Source: Mammaliicoccus stepanovicii
GTDB taxonomy: Bacteria; Bacillota; Bacilli; Staphylococcales; Staphylococcaceae
NCBI RefSeq assembly: GCF_002902525.1
Contig: NZ_PPQZ01000015.1
Span: 62,001-126,000, forward strand
Direction: 5' to 3'
Length of the DNA stretch: 64,000 nucleotides
In this document: piece after piece, positions 37,920 to 49,050 of the stretch
Position numbering within the stretch: position 1 is the stretch's first letter
Layout of the letters: each line of letters begins with the position of its first letter
Translations under genes and position numbers: made by a program
Notes under the pieces: generated by a model
What the model was told of the DNA's origin: nothing
The model's database searches: none
Seen by the model: only the letters and a program-made list of their open reading frames with translations

Positions 37920-38849
37920 TTATTGATCTTCGAATATATTGGATTGCTCAATAATGTATTTAGGTCTATCTTTTGATTCAAAATAAATCCTGCCAATATA
38001 TTCACCTATTATACCTAAACTAAATAATTGAAGTCCTCCAAGGAAAAGGATAGACGAAATAATAGTGAAGTATCCCGGTTCATCAATGCCATTCATCAAA
38101 ATATTAATAAAAGATATAAGAATGTACAGTAGACAAACGAACATTGTAATGCCACCAAAGTAAAAACAAAGTCGTAGTGGTTTATTATTAAAACTAATAA
38201 TACCGTCAAATCCATAATCTATTAATTTGAAAATTGAATACTTTGACTTTCCTTCGTTACGCTCTTGATGATAATACTGAATGGATGTTTTAGAAAATCC
38301 AACCCACTCAAATAATCCTTTAGAAAACCGATTATATTCCGTTAATTTTAATATTGAATCGACTACTTGTTGAGACATTAATCGGAAGTCACCTTCTCCA
38401 CTTTTAAATTTAACTTCAACTAAATATTTGGATAACTTATAGAATGCAGAAGCTGGGATACGCTTTATAAATGATTCTTTCTTGCGATTTCTAATTCCAA
38501 CAACTTGATGATAGCCATCCTGATACAGATTTATCATATCTGGAATAAGTTCAGGTGGATGTTGTAAATCAGAGTCCATAATTACTGTTGCATCACCATT
38601 TGCGTGTTTAAGTCCACAGTACATTGCTGACTCTTTACCAAAGTTTTTTGAAAAAGAAATGTATTTGACGTGACTATCTTTATCGGATAATGATTTCAAT
38701 ATATTTAAAGAGTTGTCACTTGATCCATCATTTATAAAAATAAGTTCAAATTGATGTGCTAAATTTAAAAAGACGTTCGACACTTTTTCATGTAAAATAG
38801 AGATATTAGTTTCTTCATTATAAAGAGGGACTACTATTGAAATTAACAT
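37920..38849 (-). CDS. csbB: CsbB-like polyprenyl-phosphate glycosyltransferase
   Basis: Family 2 glycosyltransferase of DPM1/GtrB type that loads a sugar, GlcNAc in B. subtilis CsbB, onto undecaprenyl phosphate. The cytoplasmic domain shows SIVVPLYNEE, NDGSSDNS, SFSKNFGKESA, the metal site MDSDLQHPPEL, and GEGDFRLMS. Two C-terminal helices (about 228-252 and 265-290) anchor it. ATG at 38849 with site aggagg is preferred to the longer frame from 38885, giving 309 residues. It is the first gene of the minus-strand pair with yfhO. The flippase GtcA, the third component, is not in the window. Confidence 0.88.
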   Translation of the reverse strand: MLISIVVPLYNEETNISILHEKVSNVFLNLAHQFELIFINDGSSDNSLNILKSLSDKDSHVKYISFSKNFGKESAMYCGLKHANGDATVIMDSDLQHPPELIPDMINLYQDGYHQVVGIRNRKKESFIKRIPASAFYKLSKYLVEVKFKSGEGDFRLMSQQVVDSILKLTEYNRFSKGLFEWVGFSKTSIQYYHQERNEGKSKYSIFKLIDYGFDGIISFNNKPLRLCFYFGGITMFVCLLYILISFINILMNGIDEPGYFTIISSILFLGGLQLFSLGIIGEYIGRIYFESKDRPKYIIEQSNIFEDQ

Positions 38850-38919
38850 AACGAACCTCCTAATTAGATATGGTAAATATATCATATTTTATTAGTTTAG
38901 ATAAGAAAGGATAATATAT

Positions 38920-39804
38920 ATGACAATACAATGGTTTCCAGGGCATATGGCCAAAGCAAGAAGAGAAGTAACAGAACAACTTAAAATGGTAGATGTTGTA
39001 TTCGAACTCGTAGATGCAAGAATACCTTTATCATCAAGAAATCCTATGATTGATGACATTATAAAACAAAAGCCTCGAGTTATTATACTTAACAAAAAAG
39101 ACATGTCTAAACAAAGTGAAACTGATAAGTGGATGCAGTACTTTAAGAATCAAGGATTTTTCCCAGTACAAATTGATTCCAAACATGGTAAACATCTAGG
39201 TGAACTCATGAAGGCTGCTCAAGCTGCCACTAAAGAGAAATTTGATCGTGAGAAAAGCAAAGGGCTAAGACCTCGAGCGATTAGAGCTATGATAGTTGGT
39301 ATACCTAATGTAGGGAAATCAACATTAATAAATAAATTAGCAAAGAAATCAATCGCAAAGACAGGAAATACACCAGGCGTAACAAAGAAACAACAGTGGA
39401 TTAAAGTTGGTAAAGAATTAGAATTATTAGATACACCTGGTATTTTATGGCCAAAATTTGAGGACCAAGCGATTGGTAAGAAACTTAGTCTAACCGGTGC
39501 TATTAAAGATAGTATTGTGCATTTGGACGAAGTTGCAATTTATGGTCTCAATTTCTTAATTGATCATGACCCTGAAAAGTTACAAAAGTTTTATCAAATT
39601 GAACTTGCGGGTGATGACGAAGTAGTGGATTTATTTGATCAAATTGGTAAAAGAAGAGGCATGCTTAAAAGAGGAAATGAAATAGATTATGAATCTGTAA
39701 CTGAACTCATCATTAGAGATTTAAGAAATGCTAAAATAGGCAACTATTGTTTCGATATTTATGATGAGATGAAGGATGGACTCTATGAAACAAAAGAGCA
39801 TTAA
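38920..39804 (+). CDS. rbgA: Ribosome biogenesis GTPase RbgA (YlqF)
   Basis: Circularly permuted GTPase required for late 50S assembly (L16 insertion). Opens [15 protein letters not shown], with the catalytic His in the GHMAKA segment. The G4 motif NKKD precedes the P-loop GIPNVGKST, followed by DTPG. The C-terminal ANTAR-like helical domain binds rRNA. Length 294. The 70-base divergent gap to csbB must hold both promoters. It overlaps rnhB by 20 bases. Confidence 0.97.
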   Translation: MTIQWFPGHMAKARREVTEQLKMVDVVFELVDARIPLSSRNPMIDDIIKQKPRVIILNKKDMSKQSETDKWMQYFKNQGFFPVQIDSKHGKHLGELMKAAQAATKEKFDREKSKGLRPRAIRAMIVGIPNVGKSTLINKLAKKSIAKTGNTPGVTKKQQWIKVGKELELLDTPGILWPKFEDQAIGKKLSLTGAIKDSIVHLDEVAIYGLNFLIDHDPEKLQKFYQIELAGDDEVVDLFDQIGKRRGMLKRGNEIDYESVTELIIRDLRNAKIGNYCFDIYDEMKDGLYETKEH

Positions 39805-40576
39805 AGAAATTTCGAATGAAATTAATCAATATTTGACACACGATGACATTAACAATTCAATTTATTTAGAGGATGTACGTAAAGGTGTACAATTAGCGAT
39901 TAACAAAAGACGAAAGTACATTTATAAACAAGAAAAGTTATTAACGCAATACGAAGAAATGAATAAATTCGAAAATCAAATTTTGAATTCAAATCATAAT
40001 GCATTAATTTGTGGTATAGACGAAGTAGGACGTGGTCCTTTAGCAGGTCCTGTAGTCGCAAGCGCAGTCATTCTTGAGCCAAATCATAACTACATCGGTA
40101 TTACGGATTCAAAAGCATTATCACAATCGAAACGGTCATTCTATGAGACAGAAATTTATAAACGGTGTCTCGCAGTTGGTATTGGGGTTGCAACTGTAGA
40201 AGAAATAGATGAGTTAAATATATATCAAGCAACGAAATTAGCGATGCAAAGAGCGATAGATGAATTATCAGTGAAACCAGATCATTTACTTATTGATGCT
40301 ATGGAATTAAATAACAATATTCCACAAACATCTATTATTAAAGGTGATGCAAATAGTGTGTCAATTGCTGCAGCAAGTGTTATAGCGAAAGAATATAGAG
40401 ATAAATTAATGAATGATTACCATGATGAATATCCAGGTTATGATTTTGATAACAATAAGGGATATGGTACAAAAGCCCATCTCGAAGGAATAGAAAAACT
40501 TGGTATAACGCCAATTCATCGCAAAACTTTTGAACCAATCAAATCAAAAGTGAAATATTCGTCTAACAATTTTTAA
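39785..40576 (+). CDS. rnhB: Ribonuclease HII
   Basis: Removes ribonucleotides from DNA and RNA primers. Catalytic motif [16 protein letters not shown] with the first aspartate/glutamate pair, then [18 protein letters not shown] and GYGTKAHL. The N-terminal helical domain (about 1-75) is the substrate-binding extension of Bacillales RNase HII. ATG 39785 with site aaggatgg is preferred to ATG 39776, giving 263 residues. Confidence 0.97.
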   Translation: MKQKSIKEISNEINQYLTHDDINNSIYLEDVRKGVQLAINKRRKYIYKQEKLLTQYEEMNKFENQILNSNHNALICGIDEVGRGPLAGPVVASAVILEPNHNYIGITDSKALSQSKRSFYETEIYKRCLAVGIGVATVEEIDELNIYQATKLAMQRAIDELSVKPDHLLIDAMELNNNIPQTSIIKGDANSVSIAAASVIAKEYRDKLMNDYHDEYPGYDFDNNKGYGTKAHLEGIEKLGITPIHRKTFEPIKSKVKYSSNNF

Positions 40577-40664
40577 AATTAACCGCTCATTGTTTACAAT
40601 AACGCTTACATTTTCTATAATTGAGTAGTAGCAAACATATTTGTATGTAATAGGAGGATGGAGA

Positions 40665-41831
40665 ATGAATATCCATGAGTATCAAGGTAAAGAGATTTTT
40701 CGCTCAATGGGCGTAGCTGTACCTAATGGTTCAGTAGCTTTTTCACCCGATGAAGCAGTAGAAAAAGCAAAAGAATTAGAATCAAATGTTTATGTTGTGA
40801 AAGCACAAATCCATGCCGGTGGTAGAGGTAAGGCTGGAGGCGTGAAAATTGCTAAGTCTATTGATGAAGTTCGTGAATATGCGAAAGAATTATTAGGCAA
40901 AGTTCTCGTTACTCATCAAACTGGACCAGAAGGTAAAGAAGTAAAACGCCTTTTAGTTGAAGAGGGTTGCGATATTCAAAAAGAATACTATATCGGTTTT
41001 GTAATCGATAGAGCAACAGATCGTATTACATTAATGGCATCAGAAGAAGGCGGTACTGAAATTGAAGAAGTTGCTGCGGCGACTCCAGAAAAAATCTTCA
41101 AAGAAGTTATTGATCCTGTAACGGGATTAATGCCATACCAAGCTAGAAGAATTGCATTTAACATTAACATTCCTAAAGAATCCGTTAATAAAGCAGTTAA
41201 ATTAATGATGTCTTTATATAATGTGTTTGTAGAAAAAGATTGCTCAATAGTTGAAATTAACCCATTAGTAACTACTGGTGAAGGTGATGTTTTAGCACTT
41301 GATGCAAAAGTAAACTTCGACGATAACGCTTTATTCAAACATAAAGATATCGTTGAGATGCGTGACTTAGAAGAAGAAGACGAAAAAGAAATCGAAGCAT
41401 CTAAATATGATTTATCATATATTGCCTTAGATGGAAATATTGGTTGTATGGTTAACGGTGCTGGTTTAGCAATGGCAACGATGGATACAATTAATCACTT
41501 TGGCGGAAATCCGGCTAACTTCCTTGACGTGGGGGGCGGCGCTACTAAAGAAAAAGTTACTGAAGCATTCAAAATAATTCTAGGTGATTCACAAGTAGAA
41601 GGTATATTTGTAAATATCTTCGGTGGAATCATGAAATGTGACGTAATTGCAGAAGGTATTGTAGCTGCTGTTAAAGAAGTATCATTAGATATGCCTTTAG
41701 TTGTTAGACTTGAAGGAACTAATGTTGAACAAGGTAAACAAATCTTAAAAGAATCTGGTTTAGCAATCGAATCAGCATCTATCATGGCTGATGGCGCTCA
41801 AAAAATTGTTAAATTAGTTCAAGAACGATAA
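40665..41831 (+). CDS. sucC: Succinyl-CoA synthetase, beta subunit
   Basis: ADP-forming subunit with the ATP-grasp fold; makes ATP from succinyl-CoA in the TCA cycle. Opens [12 protein letters not shown], with [16 protein letters not shown] and [10 protein letters not shown]-like [12 protein letters not shown] and [13 protein letters not shown] 40665 with site taggagg gives 388 residues; the longer frame from 40641 covers the ribosome site. sucD follows after 17 bases. Confidence 0.98.
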   Translation: MNIHEYQGKEIFRSMGVAVPNGSVAFSPDEAVEKAKELESNVYVVKAQIHAGGRGKAGGVKIAKSIDEVREYAKELLGKVLVTHQTGPEGKEVKRLLVEEGCDIQKEYYIGFVIDRATDRITLMASEEGGTEIEEVAAATPEKIFKEVIDPVTGLMPYQARRIAFNINIPKESVNKAVKLMMSLYNVFVEKDCSIVEINPLVTTGEGDVLALDAKVNFDDNALFKHKDIVEMRDLEEEDEKEIEASKYDLSYIALDGNIGCMVNGAGLAMATMDTINHFGGNPANFLDVGGGATKEKVTEAFKIILGDSQVEGIFVNIFGGIMKCDVIAEGIVAAVKEVSLDMPLVVRLEGTNVEQGKQILKESGLAIESASIMADGAQKIVKLVQER

Positions 41832-41848
41832 GAAAGGCGGAGAGTTAC

Positions 41849-42757
41849 GTGAGTGTATTTATCGATAAAAACACAAAGGTATTAGTGCAAGGTATCACTG
41901 GTGCAACAGCACTTTTCCATACAAAACAAATGCTTGAATATGGTACTCAAATCGTTGCTGGGGTAACACCTGGTAAAGGTGGCCAAGTAGTTGAAGGCTT
42001 ACCTGTATTCAATACAATAGAAGAAGCTGTAGCTGAAACTGGTGCAACAGTATCAGTCATTTATGTACCAGCACCATTTGCTGCTGATGCAATTATTGAA
42101 AGTGCTGATGCGGAATTAGATTTAGCTATCTGTATAACTGAGCATATCCCTGTTATAGATATGATTAAAGTTAAGAGATATTTAGAAGGTAAGAAAACAC
42201 GTTTAGTTGGACCTAACTGTCCAGGTGTAATCACTGCCGACGAATGTAAAATTGGTATCATGCCAGGCTATATTCACAAAAAAGGCCATGTAGGTGTTGT
42301 ATCACGTTCTGGTACTTTAACTTATGAAGCAGTACATCAATTAACTCAAGCTGGTATCGGTCAAACTACAGCAGTAGGTATTGGTGGAGATCCAGTAAAC
42401 GGTACTGACTTTATTGATGTATTAAAAGCATTCAACGAAGATGAAGATACTTATGCTGTCGTTATGATTGGCGAAATCGGTGGTACTGCGGAAGAAGAAG
42501 CAGCTGAATGGATTAAAGCTAATATGACTAAACCAGTTGTTGGATTCATTGGTGGTCAAACAGCGCCTCCTGGTAAACGAATGGGACACGCTGGTGCGAT
42601 TATTTCTGGTGGTAAAGGAACAGCATCTGAAAAAATCAAGACACTTAACGAATGTGGTATTGAAACTGCAGATACACCATCTGTAATTGCAGAAACACTT
42701 ATAAACCGTATTAAAAAAGAAAATGGTTTATATGAAAAATGCCTAACAGTTAAATAA
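41849..42757 (+). CDS. sucD: Succinyl-CoA synthetase, alpha subunit
   Basis: CoA-binding subunit that carries the phosphohistidine. Motifs: VQGITG (CoA site), [19 protein letters not shown], and [15 protein letters not shown] with the active histidine. Start GTG 41849 with site aaaggcgg gives [10 protein letters not shown] and 302 residues. It ends at a strong terminator. In S. aureus other genes (lytN, fmhC) separate sucD from dprA, but none lie here. Confidence 0.98.
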   Translation: MSVFIDKNTKVLVQGITGATALFHTKQMLEYGTQIVAGVTPGKGGQVVEGLPVFNTIEEAVAETGATVSVIYVPAPFAADAIIESADAELDLAICITEHIPVIDMIKVKRYLEGKKTRLVGPNCPGVITADECKIGIMPGYIHKKGHVGVVSRSGTLTYEAVHQLTQAGIGQTTAVGIGGDPVNGTDFIDVLKAFNEDEDTYAVVMIGEIGGTAEEEAAEWIKANMTKPVVGFIGGQTAPPGKRMGHAGAIISGGKGTASEKIKTLNECGIETADTPSVIAETLINRIKKENGLYEKCLTVK

Positions 42758-42776
42758 TTAAATATCTAGTATTAAC

Positions 42777-42818
42777 CCTTTAAATCGACACGATAAGTGG
42801 AGATTTAAAGGTTTTTTT
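42777..42818 (+). terminator. Intrinsic terminator after sucD
   Basis: A 10-bp perfect stem (cctttaaatc / gatttaaagg) with a 15-base loop is followed by seven or more T. Confidence 0.85.
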
Positions 42819-43002
42819 TATGGACAAAAATATAACTACAAATTATAATATATGTAAATTTATGGATAAAAGTAACGATAAAATATTAAATTCCTCTTTT
42901 TTAAACTCTCTTTTTTATACACAAATTATGCAGTCATTCTTCCTGATTAATATTTATATTTATGAAATTGTAACGATTTTGAAAGTTGAAAGGAGCATGC
43001 TA

Positions 43003-43884
43003 TTGATAGACAATTTACAACAAATTATTTTGAAACTAATACATTCTGGATTTACAACGAGACATTTACATAGTATGTTGAAATATAATACGGATTTGTC
43101 TTTCGTTAATGAAAGAGATGAATTTTTAAATTTTATTAATAAAAGTGCATTTAATTTCACTCATATGCTAAACATGTATAAGATGTATAAGTATAGTGAT
43201 ATAAATGAAATACTCGAAGCATTGAGTAACAAGCAAATTCAATTAGTTTTTTATAATCAACATACCTATCCACATCATTTGAAACAAATTTTTGATTATC
43301 CTTTAGTTCTCTTCTGTATAGGGGATATTAGTTTGTTGAATCACCCAAAGAAATTAGCAATAGTCGGATCTAGAAATGCAACATCATATACAGAACAAAT
43401 TTGTGATTCATTAATTTGTGAATTAGTTAAATCTGACATAACAATCGTTTCAGGAATGGCAATGGGCGCTGATTATTTTGCACATTTAAAAACGATAGAA
43501 TGTAACGGTAATACCATCGGGGTTGCTGGTTTTGGTTTAGATTTTCATCATCCTAAAGCTACTCAATTTTTAAATGAACGAATGAGAAAAGAACAATTGG
43601 TCATAAGTGAATATTACCCTAATAAATCAGTAAAAAAATGGTACTTTCCAGAAAGAAATCGTATTATCAGTGGATTAGCACAAGGCGTCTTAATAACTGA
43701 GGCAGAAGAAAGAAGTGGGTCACTTATTACGGTTGATCAAGCAATCGATCAAAACCGAAACGTATATTGTTGTCCGGGAATGATGTTTCATTCGCTTAGT
43801 AAAGGCACTAACAGAAGGATTCAAGAAGGCGCAAAACTAGTCTTGAGTGCTAGAGATATTATAGAAGATTTTGAAGAATTTTAG
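43003..43884 (+). CDS. dprA: DNA processing protein DprA
   Basis: Loads RecA on incoming single-stranded DNA during transformation. The Rossmann-like core has [61 protein letters not shown] and [10 protein letters not shown]. Start: the frame is open from 42820, but the site aaaggagc at about 42989-42996 points to TTG 43003 (7-base spacing). ATG 42997 is too close to the site. The protein is then [12 protein letters not shown]..., 293 residues. Similarity to S. aureus DprA is clear but lower than for its neighbours. Confidence 0.92.
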   Translation: MIDNLQQIILKLIHSGFTTRHLHSMLKYNTDLSFVNERDEFLNFINKSAFNFTHMLNMYKMYKYSDINEILEALSNKQIQLVFYNQHTYPHHLKQIFDYPLVLFCIGDISLLNHPKKLAIVGSRNATSYTEQICDSLICELVKSDITIVSGMAMGADYFAHLKTIECNGNTIGVAGFGLDFHHPKATQFLNERMRKEQLVISEYYPNKSVKKWYFPERNRIISGLAQGVLITEAEERSGSLITVDQAIDQNRNVYCCPGMMFHSLSKGTNRRIQEGAKLVLSARDIIEDFEEF

Positions 43885-43914
43885 TTCTAAAAAAAAATAA
43901 TAAATATCTTTTAA

Positions 43915-43944
43915 TTGACAAAGCTGAATTTGTCAGTTTATCAT
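43915..43944 (+). promoter_or_regulatory. topA promoter with overlapping inverted repeat
   Basis: Consensus TTGACA (43915-43920), an 18-base spacer and TATCAT (43939-43944), 38 bases before the start codon. A perfect inverted repeat TGACAAA (43916-43922) / TTTGTCA (43929-43935) overlaps the -35 box and spacer, a position typical of a repressor operator. Confidence 0.65.
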
Positions 43945-43982
43945 TTACATTTGTAATCAATAGAAAGCAAGGGGGAGTTACT

Positions 43983-46055
43983 TTGGCAGAAAATCTTGTC
44001 ATTGTTGAATCGCCTGCAAAAGCAAAAACCATAGAAAAATATTTAGGAAAAAAGTATAAGGTCATAGCATCTATGGGGCATGTTAGAGATTTGCCACGTA
44101 GTCAAATGGGTGTAGATGTTGAAAATAACTATGAACCTAGATATATAACTATTCGAGGAAAAGGACCAGTCGTAAAAGATTTAAAACGTTATGCAAAAAA
44201 AGCAAAAAACGTTTATCTCGCAAGTGACCCTGACCGCGAAGGTGAAGCTATTGCTTGGCATTTAGCGCATATATTAGATATAGATGAAAACAAAAAATCA
44301 AGAGTTGTATTTAACGAAATAACGAAAGATGCAGTGAAAGAAAGTTTCAAGAACCCAAGAGAAATAGAACATGAATTAGTTGATGCCCAACAGGCACGTC
44401 GTATTTTGGATAGACTTGTTGGATATAATATTTCTCCAGTTTTATGGAAAAAAGTTAAAAAAGGTCTTTCTGCAGGTCGAGTTCAATCAGTAGCATTAAG
44501 ATTGGTCATTGATCGTGAGAATGAAATAAATGCTTTTAAACCTGAAGAGTATTGGACTATTGAAGGATTGTTTAAACACCAATCAAAAACGTTTACTGCG
44601 AAATTTTTACATGAAAAAAGCAAAGCAGTTAAGTTGAAAAATGAAGGTGACGTTCAAAAGATAACGTCAAAACTTGATGGGGATAAATTTGAAGTTACAA
44701 AAGTAACTAAGAAAGAAAAGTTAAGACATCCCGCTAAATCATTTACAACTTCTTCATTACAACAAGAAGCTTCTCGTAAATTGAATTTTAAAGCTAGAAA
44801 AACAATGATGTTAGCTCAACAATTATATGAAGGTATTGATTTAAAACGACAAGGAACAGTTGGTTTAATCACGTATATGAGAACTGATTCAACACGTATT
44901 TCAGATAGTGCTAAATCAGAAGCAGCATCATTTATTGAAACGCATTACGGTAAAGAATATCTTACGAAAGCTAAACAAGCTAAAGGTAAACAAGGTGCAC
45001 AAGATGCCCATGAAGCGGTTAGACCGACAAGTGTATCGCGTACACCAGACCAAATGAAATCATATTTATCACGCGATCAATATAGATTATATAAACTTAT
45101 TTGGGAACGATTTATGGCAAGTCAAATGGCACCAGCCATTGCAGATACTGTGGCGGCTGACATTACTCAAGGTGACCTTAAATTTAGAGCGAATGGACAA
45201 ACAATTAAATTTAAAGGTTTTATGAAAGTTTATGTTGAAGCCAAAGATGACCAAGACGAAGAAAAAGAAGGAAAATTGCCTCCATTAAAAGAAGGCGATA
45301 TTGTTACAGCAGAGAAAATCGATCCAAAACAACACTTTACTCAGCCACCACCACGATATACTGAAGCTAGACTAGTTAAAACGTTAGAAGAACTTAGAAT
45401 TGGTAGACCATCAACATATGCACCAACGATTGATACTATCCAAAAGAGAAACTACGTGAAATTAGATCAAAAACGCTTTGTTCCAACTGAATTAGGTGAA
45501 ATTGTACATGAGTCAGTAAAAGAATACTTCCCTGAAATTATTGATGTCGATTTTACTGTAAATATGGAAACGTTGTTAGACAAAGTAGCTGATGGTGAGA
45601 TTGAATGGAAGAAAGTAATAGATATGTTCTATGAAAACTTCAAGATCGATGTTGCTAGAGCGGAAGAAGAAATGGAAAAAATCGAAATCAAAGATGAACC
45701 GGCTGGGGAAGATTGTGAACTATGTGGTTCGCCTATGGTATACAAAATGGGACGCTATGGTAAATTTATGGCATGTTCAAACTTCCCAGATTGTCGAAAC
45801 ACGAAAGCAATCATCAAGACAATCGGTGTTAAGTGTCCGAAATGTAAAGAAGGAGAAGTAGTTGAACGTAAATCTAAGAAAAATAGAATTTTCTACGGCT
45901 GCTCTAGATACCCAGAATGTGATTACACTTCATGGGATAAACCACTTGATCGTCCTTGTCCAAAATGTGAAACAATACTAGTTGAACGTAAAAAAGGAAA
46001 ATCAGCGCAGGTTATTTGTCCTAACTGTGATTATAAAGAGCAAGAACAAAAATAA
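43983..46055 (+). CDS. topA: DNA topoisomerase I
   Basis: Type IA topoisomerase that relaxes negative supercoils. Toprim domain: [17 protein letters not shown] and [14 protein letters not shown]. The active tyrosine is in [13 protein letters not shown]. The C-terminus (about 570-690) has three four-cysteine zinc ribbons beginning [16 protein letters not shown] and CPKCETIL. Start TTG 43983 with site aagggggag gives 690 residues, as in S. aureus. It ends at a strong terminator. Confidence 0.98.
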   Translation: MAENLVIVESPAKAKTIEKYLGKKYKVIASMGHVRDLPRSQMGVDVENNYEPRYITIRGKGPVVKDLKRYAKKAKNVYLASDPDREGEAIAWHLAHILDIDENKKSRVVFNEITKDAVKESFKNPREIEHELVDAQQARRILDRLVGYNISPVLWKKVKKGLSAGRVQSVALRLVIDRENEINAFKPEEYWTIEGLFKHQSKTFTAKFLHEKSKAVKLKNEGDVQKITSKLDGDKFEVTKVTKKEKLRHPAKSFTTSSLQQEASRKLNFKARKTMMLAQQLYEGIDLKRQGTVGLITYMRTDSTRISDSAKSEAASFIETHYGKEYLTKAKQAKGKQGAQDAHEAVRPTSVSRTPDQMKSYLSRDQYRLYKLIWERFMASQMAPAIADTVAADITQGDLKFRANGQTIKFKGFMKVYVEAKDDQDEEKEGKLPPLKEGDIVTAEKIDPKQHFTQPPPRYTEARLVKTLEELRIGRPSTYAPTIDTIQKRNYVKLDQKRFVPTELGEIVHESVKEYFPEIIDVDFTVNMETLLDKVADGEIEWKKVIDMFYENFKIDVARAEEEMEKIEIKDEPAGEDCELCGSPMVYKMGRYGKFMACSNFPDCRNTKAIIKTIGVKCPKCKEGEVVERKSKKNRIFYGCSRYPECDYTSWDKPLDRPCPKCETILVERKKGKSAQVICPNCDYKEQEQK

Positions 46056-46060
46056 TTCAG

Positions 46061-46107
46061 CAAGTGCAAAAGTATATTTATATATAACTTTTTGCACTTG
46101 TTTTTTT
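46061..46107 (+). terminator. Intrinsic terminator after topA
   Basis: A 13-bp stem with one bulge (caagtgcaaaagt / actttttgcacttg) is followed by seven T. Confidence 0.9.
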
Positions 46108-46166
46108 GTTTAATAAAAAATGAGCAATTCGTTACTAAATTTTGTTAAATAGAAAAACATTTTCAT

Positions 46167-46194
46167 TTGATTAAATTCAGATTTGTTATACAAT
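46167..46194 (+). promoter_or_regulatory. Probable trmFO promoter
   Basis: TTGATT (46167-46172), a 16-base spacer and TACAAT (46189-46194), 42 bases before the start codon. Confidence 0.5.
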
Positions 46195-46236
46195 TCAATA
46201 TGGAATATAAAAAGTTAAGGTAGGAGGCATATTGCA

Positions 46237-47538
46237 TTGACTTCAATAAATGTTATCGGTGCTGGTTTAGCAGGTTCTGAAGCGGCATATCAAATTGCGA
46301 AAAGAGGATTTAATGTAAACCTCTTTGAAATGAGACCAGTGAAACAAACGCCAGCTCATCATACTGATCAATTTGCTGAACTCGTTTGTTCAAATTCATT
46401 AAGAGGAAATCAGTTAACTAATGCTGTAGGTGTACTTAAAGAAGAAATGAGACAGTTAGATTCCCTCATTATTAAAGCAGCAGACAATGCAAGTGTTCCT
46501 GCTGGTGGAGCATTGGCAGTAGATCGACATGATTTTGCAGGATATATTACAGATACTTTGAAAAATCATCCAAATGTTACAGTTAAGAATGAAGAAATAA
46601 CAGAAATACCTGATGGTCCTACGATTATTGCCACTGGTCCATTGACAACAGAAAGTTTAACAAAGCAAATCATCAACATTACTGGTGAAGAACAACTTTA
46701 CTTTTATGATGCAGCTGCGCCAATTATTGAACGTGACTCAATTGATATGGATAAAGTTTATTTGAAATCACGCTATGATAAAGGTGATGCAGCTTATTTA
46801 AACTGCCCAATGACGGAAGAAGAATTTAATACATTTTATGATGCGCTAATTAATGCAGAAGTTGTTCCATTAAAAGAATTTGAAAAAGAAATTTATTTCG
46901 AAGGATGTATGCCATTCGAAGTTATGGCAGAAAGAGGAAAGAAAACATTACTATTCGGACCAATGAAGCCAGTCGGATTAGAAGATCCAAGAACAGGTGA
47001 GAGACCATATGCGGTCGTACAATTACGTCAAGATGATGCTGCAGGTACGTTATACAATATTGTTGGTTTTCAAACGCATCTAAAGTGGGGCGCTCAAAAA
47101 GAAGTCATATCACTCATACCAGGTTTAGAAAATGTTGACATAGTACGTTACGGCGTAATGCATAGAAATACATTTATAAACTCTCCTAATGCCTTAAAGG
47201 ATACTTATCAATTAAAGACACGTGATGATTTGTTTTTCGCAGGACAAATGACAGGTGTTGAAGGTTATGTAGAAAGTGCTGCAAGTGGATTAATTGCTGG
47301 GATTAATGCGAGTAAATTAGTTTCTAATTTAGAACCAATTGTTTTTCCTAGAGAAACGATTATTGGAAGTATGGCATATTATATTACACATGCTAATAAG
47401 AAGAACTTCCAACCAATGAATGCAAACTTTGGTTTATTACCTGATTTAGAAAAAAGAATAAAAGATAAAAAAGTTAGATATGAAACTTTAGCTAATAGAG
47501 CACTTAAGCATCTTGACTCTTTTAAAGTCATGTTATAG
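46237..47538 (+). CDS. trmFO: Folate-dependent tRNA m5U54 methyltransferase TrmFO
   Basis: FAD- and methylene-tetrahydrofolate-dependent enzyme that makes T54 in tRNA. The FAD-binding start is [17 protein letters not shown], with [11 protein letters not shown] (family Cys/Ser region), [21 protein letters not shown] and [12 protein letters not shown]. Start TTG 46237, 8 bases after taggaggc, gives MTSINVIG and 433 residues. Formerly named gid. Confidence 0.97.
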   Translation: MTSINVIGAGLAGSEAAYQIAKRGFNVNLFEMRPVKQTPAHHTDQFAELVCSNSLRGNQLTNAVGVLKEEMRQLDSLIIKAADNASVPAGGALAVDRHDFAGYITDTLKNHPNVTVKNEEITEIPDGPTIIATGPLTTESLTKQIINITGEEQLYFYDAAAPIIERDSIDMDKVYLKSRYDKGDAAYLNCPMTEEEFNTFYDALINAEVVPLKEFEKEIYFEGCMPFEVMAERGKKTLLFGPMKPVGLEDPRTGERPYAVVQLRQDDAAGTLYNIVGFQTHLKWGAQKEVISLIPGLENVDIVRYGVMHRNTFINSPNALKDTYQLKTRDDLFFAGQMTGVEGYVESAASGLIAGINASKLVSNLEPIVFPRETIIGSMAYYITHANKKNFQPMNANFGLLPDLEKRIKDKKVRYETLANRALKHLDSFKVML

Positions 47539-47545
47539 ATATTAT

Positions 47546-47574
47546 TTTAAGTATTAAATCAATTGTGATACAAT
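47546..47574 (+). promoter_or_regulatory. Possible extended -10 promoter of the xerC-hslVU-codY unit
   Basis: TGA precedes TACAAT (47569-47574), an extended -10, with a weak TTTAAG 17 bases upstream. It is 27 bases before xerC. Confidence 0.45.
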
Positions 47575-47601
47575 TCAGATAAATTGGGAGAGTGAGTTAA
47601 A

Positions 47602-48480
47602 ATGCATGTAATTGAGAAACAATTTTTAGATATGTTAACATTTGAAAAGCATTTCTCTGAACATACATTGAATGCTTATCAACTCGATTTAAATGAATTT
47701 AGTAATTTTTTGCAAACTGAACATTTAACTTTAGACGATTTTGTTTATAAAGATGCAAGAAGATATTTAGCGTTCTTATATGATAAAGGACACAAACGGA
47801 CAAGTGTTTCGCGTAAAATATCAACCTTGAGATCTTTATATCAATATTGGATGAGTATCGATCATAATATCCAAAATCCATTTATCCAACTTGTTCATCC
47901 AAAAAAAGAACATCATTTACCAAGTTTTTTTTATGAAGAAGAAATGGAAAAATTATTCAAAACATTAGACGATGGTAAAAAAACAAATATTCGTGACAGA
48001 GTCATATTAGAGTTGTTGTATGCAACAGGTATTCGTGTTTCTGAATTAGTTCATATTCAAATTAAAGATATTGATTTAAATTATTCTTTCGTAAAAGTAT
48101 TAGGTAAAGGAAATAAAGAAAGAATCGTTCCTTTCGGAGAATATTGTCAAAATGCAATAACAGACTACCTTGAAAACTTTAGAAACCAATTTAATGTTGA
48201 ACATGAATATTTAATCATGAATATGCGAGGTCAGGCTATTACAGAAAGAGGCGTCAGACACGTCTTAAACGAAGTTGTTAAACGTACACAAGGTGTTTAT
48301 CATATACATCCACATAAATTACGACATACCTTTGCGACGCACCTTTTAAACCAAGGTGCAGATTTAAGGAGTGTGCAAAGTTTATTAGGACATGAAAGTT
48401 TATCCACTACAAGTCAATATACTCACGTTACGAAAGACCAATTAAGAAAAGTATACTTATCTGCACATCCACGTGCATAA
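47602..48480 (+). CDS. xerC: Tyrosine recombinase XerC
   Basis: Resolves chromosome dimers at dif together with XerD. The N-terminal SAM-like core-binding domain (about 1-90) is followed by the catalytic domain with Arg in [11 protein letters not shown], Lys in [28 protein letters not shown] (His, Arg), [15 protein letters not shown] (His and nucleophile Tyr). Length 292. hslV follows after 12 bases. The order xerC-hslV-hslU-codY is the classic Bacillales codY operon. Confidence 0.96.
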   Translation: MHVIEKQFLDMLTFEKHFSEHTLNAYQLDLNEFSNFLQTEHLTLDDFVYKDARRYLAFLYDKGHKRTSVSRKISTLRSLYQYWMSIDHNIQNPFIQLVHPKKEHHLPSFFYEEEMEKLFKTLDDGKKTNIRDRVILELLYATGIRVSELVHIQIKDIDLNYSFVKVLGKGNKERIVPFGEYCQNAITDYLENFRNQFNVEHEYLIMNMRGQAITERGVRHVLNEVVKRTQGVYHIHPHKLRHTFATHLLNQGADLRSVQSLLGHESLSTTSQYTHVTKDQLRKVYLSAHPRA

Positions 48481-48492
48481 AGGAGAATTGAA

Positions 48493-49035
48493 ATGAGTTC
48501 ATCATTACATGCAACAACAATATTTGCGATTAGACACAATGGTCGCTCAGCTATGGCAGGAGATGGCCAAGTTACTTTAGGCGAACAGGTAATCATGAAA
48601 CAAACTGCAAGAAAAGTAAGACGATTGTATCATGACCAAGTCGTTGCTGGATTTGCAGGAAGTGTCGCTGATGCATTCACGTTATTCGAAAAATTTGAAG
48701 TCAAGCTCCAAGAATATAGTGGTAATTTAACGAGAGCTGCTGTTGAATTGGCACAAGAATGGCGAGGAGACAAGATGCTTCGCCAATTAGAAGCGATGCT
48801 AATTGTTATGAATGAAACAGATTTGTTAGTCGTTAGTGGTACAGGTGAAGTGATTGAGCCAGATGATGGTATTATTGCAATTGGTTCTGGTGGCAATTAT
48901 GCTTTAAGTGCCGGTAGAGCATTGAAATCTTATGCACCACAATTGTCTGCGAAAGAAATTGCAGAAGCATCACTAAACACTGCCGCAGATATTTGTGTGT
49001 TTACAAATCATGAAATTAAAGTTGAAGAAATATAA
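48493..49035 (+). CDS. hslV: ATP-dependent protease peptidase subunit HslV
   Basis: Proteasome-like peptidase partner of HslU. After a short leader MSSSLHA the Thr-Thr pair (8-9) supplies the N-terminal nucleophile after processing. Further motifs: [34 protein letters not shown] and [14 protein letters not shown]. Length 180, close to S. aureus. Site aaggagaa precedes the ATG. Confidence 0.97.
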   Translation: MSSSLHATTIFAIRHNGRSAMAGDGQVTLGEQVIMKQTARKVRRLYHDQVVAGFAGSVADAFTLFEKFEVKLQEYSGNLTRAAVELAQEWRGDKMLRQLEAMLIVMNETDLLVVSGTGEVIEPDDGIIAIGSGGNYALSAGRALKSYAPQLSAKEIAEASLNTAADICVFTNHEIKVEEI

Positions 49036-49050
49036 ATGGAGGGTTTAAGG

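Noticed and set aside
42820-43002. N-terminal extension of DprA starting at ATG 42820
   Set aside because: The ATG overlaps the T tract of the sucD terminator, no ribosome site precedes it, and the residues do not resemble DprA. The site at about 42990 fixes a later start.
49036-49050. hslU start at ATG 49036
   Set aside because: The Shine-Dalgarno ggaggg lies after this ATG and correctly spaced before TTG 49051.
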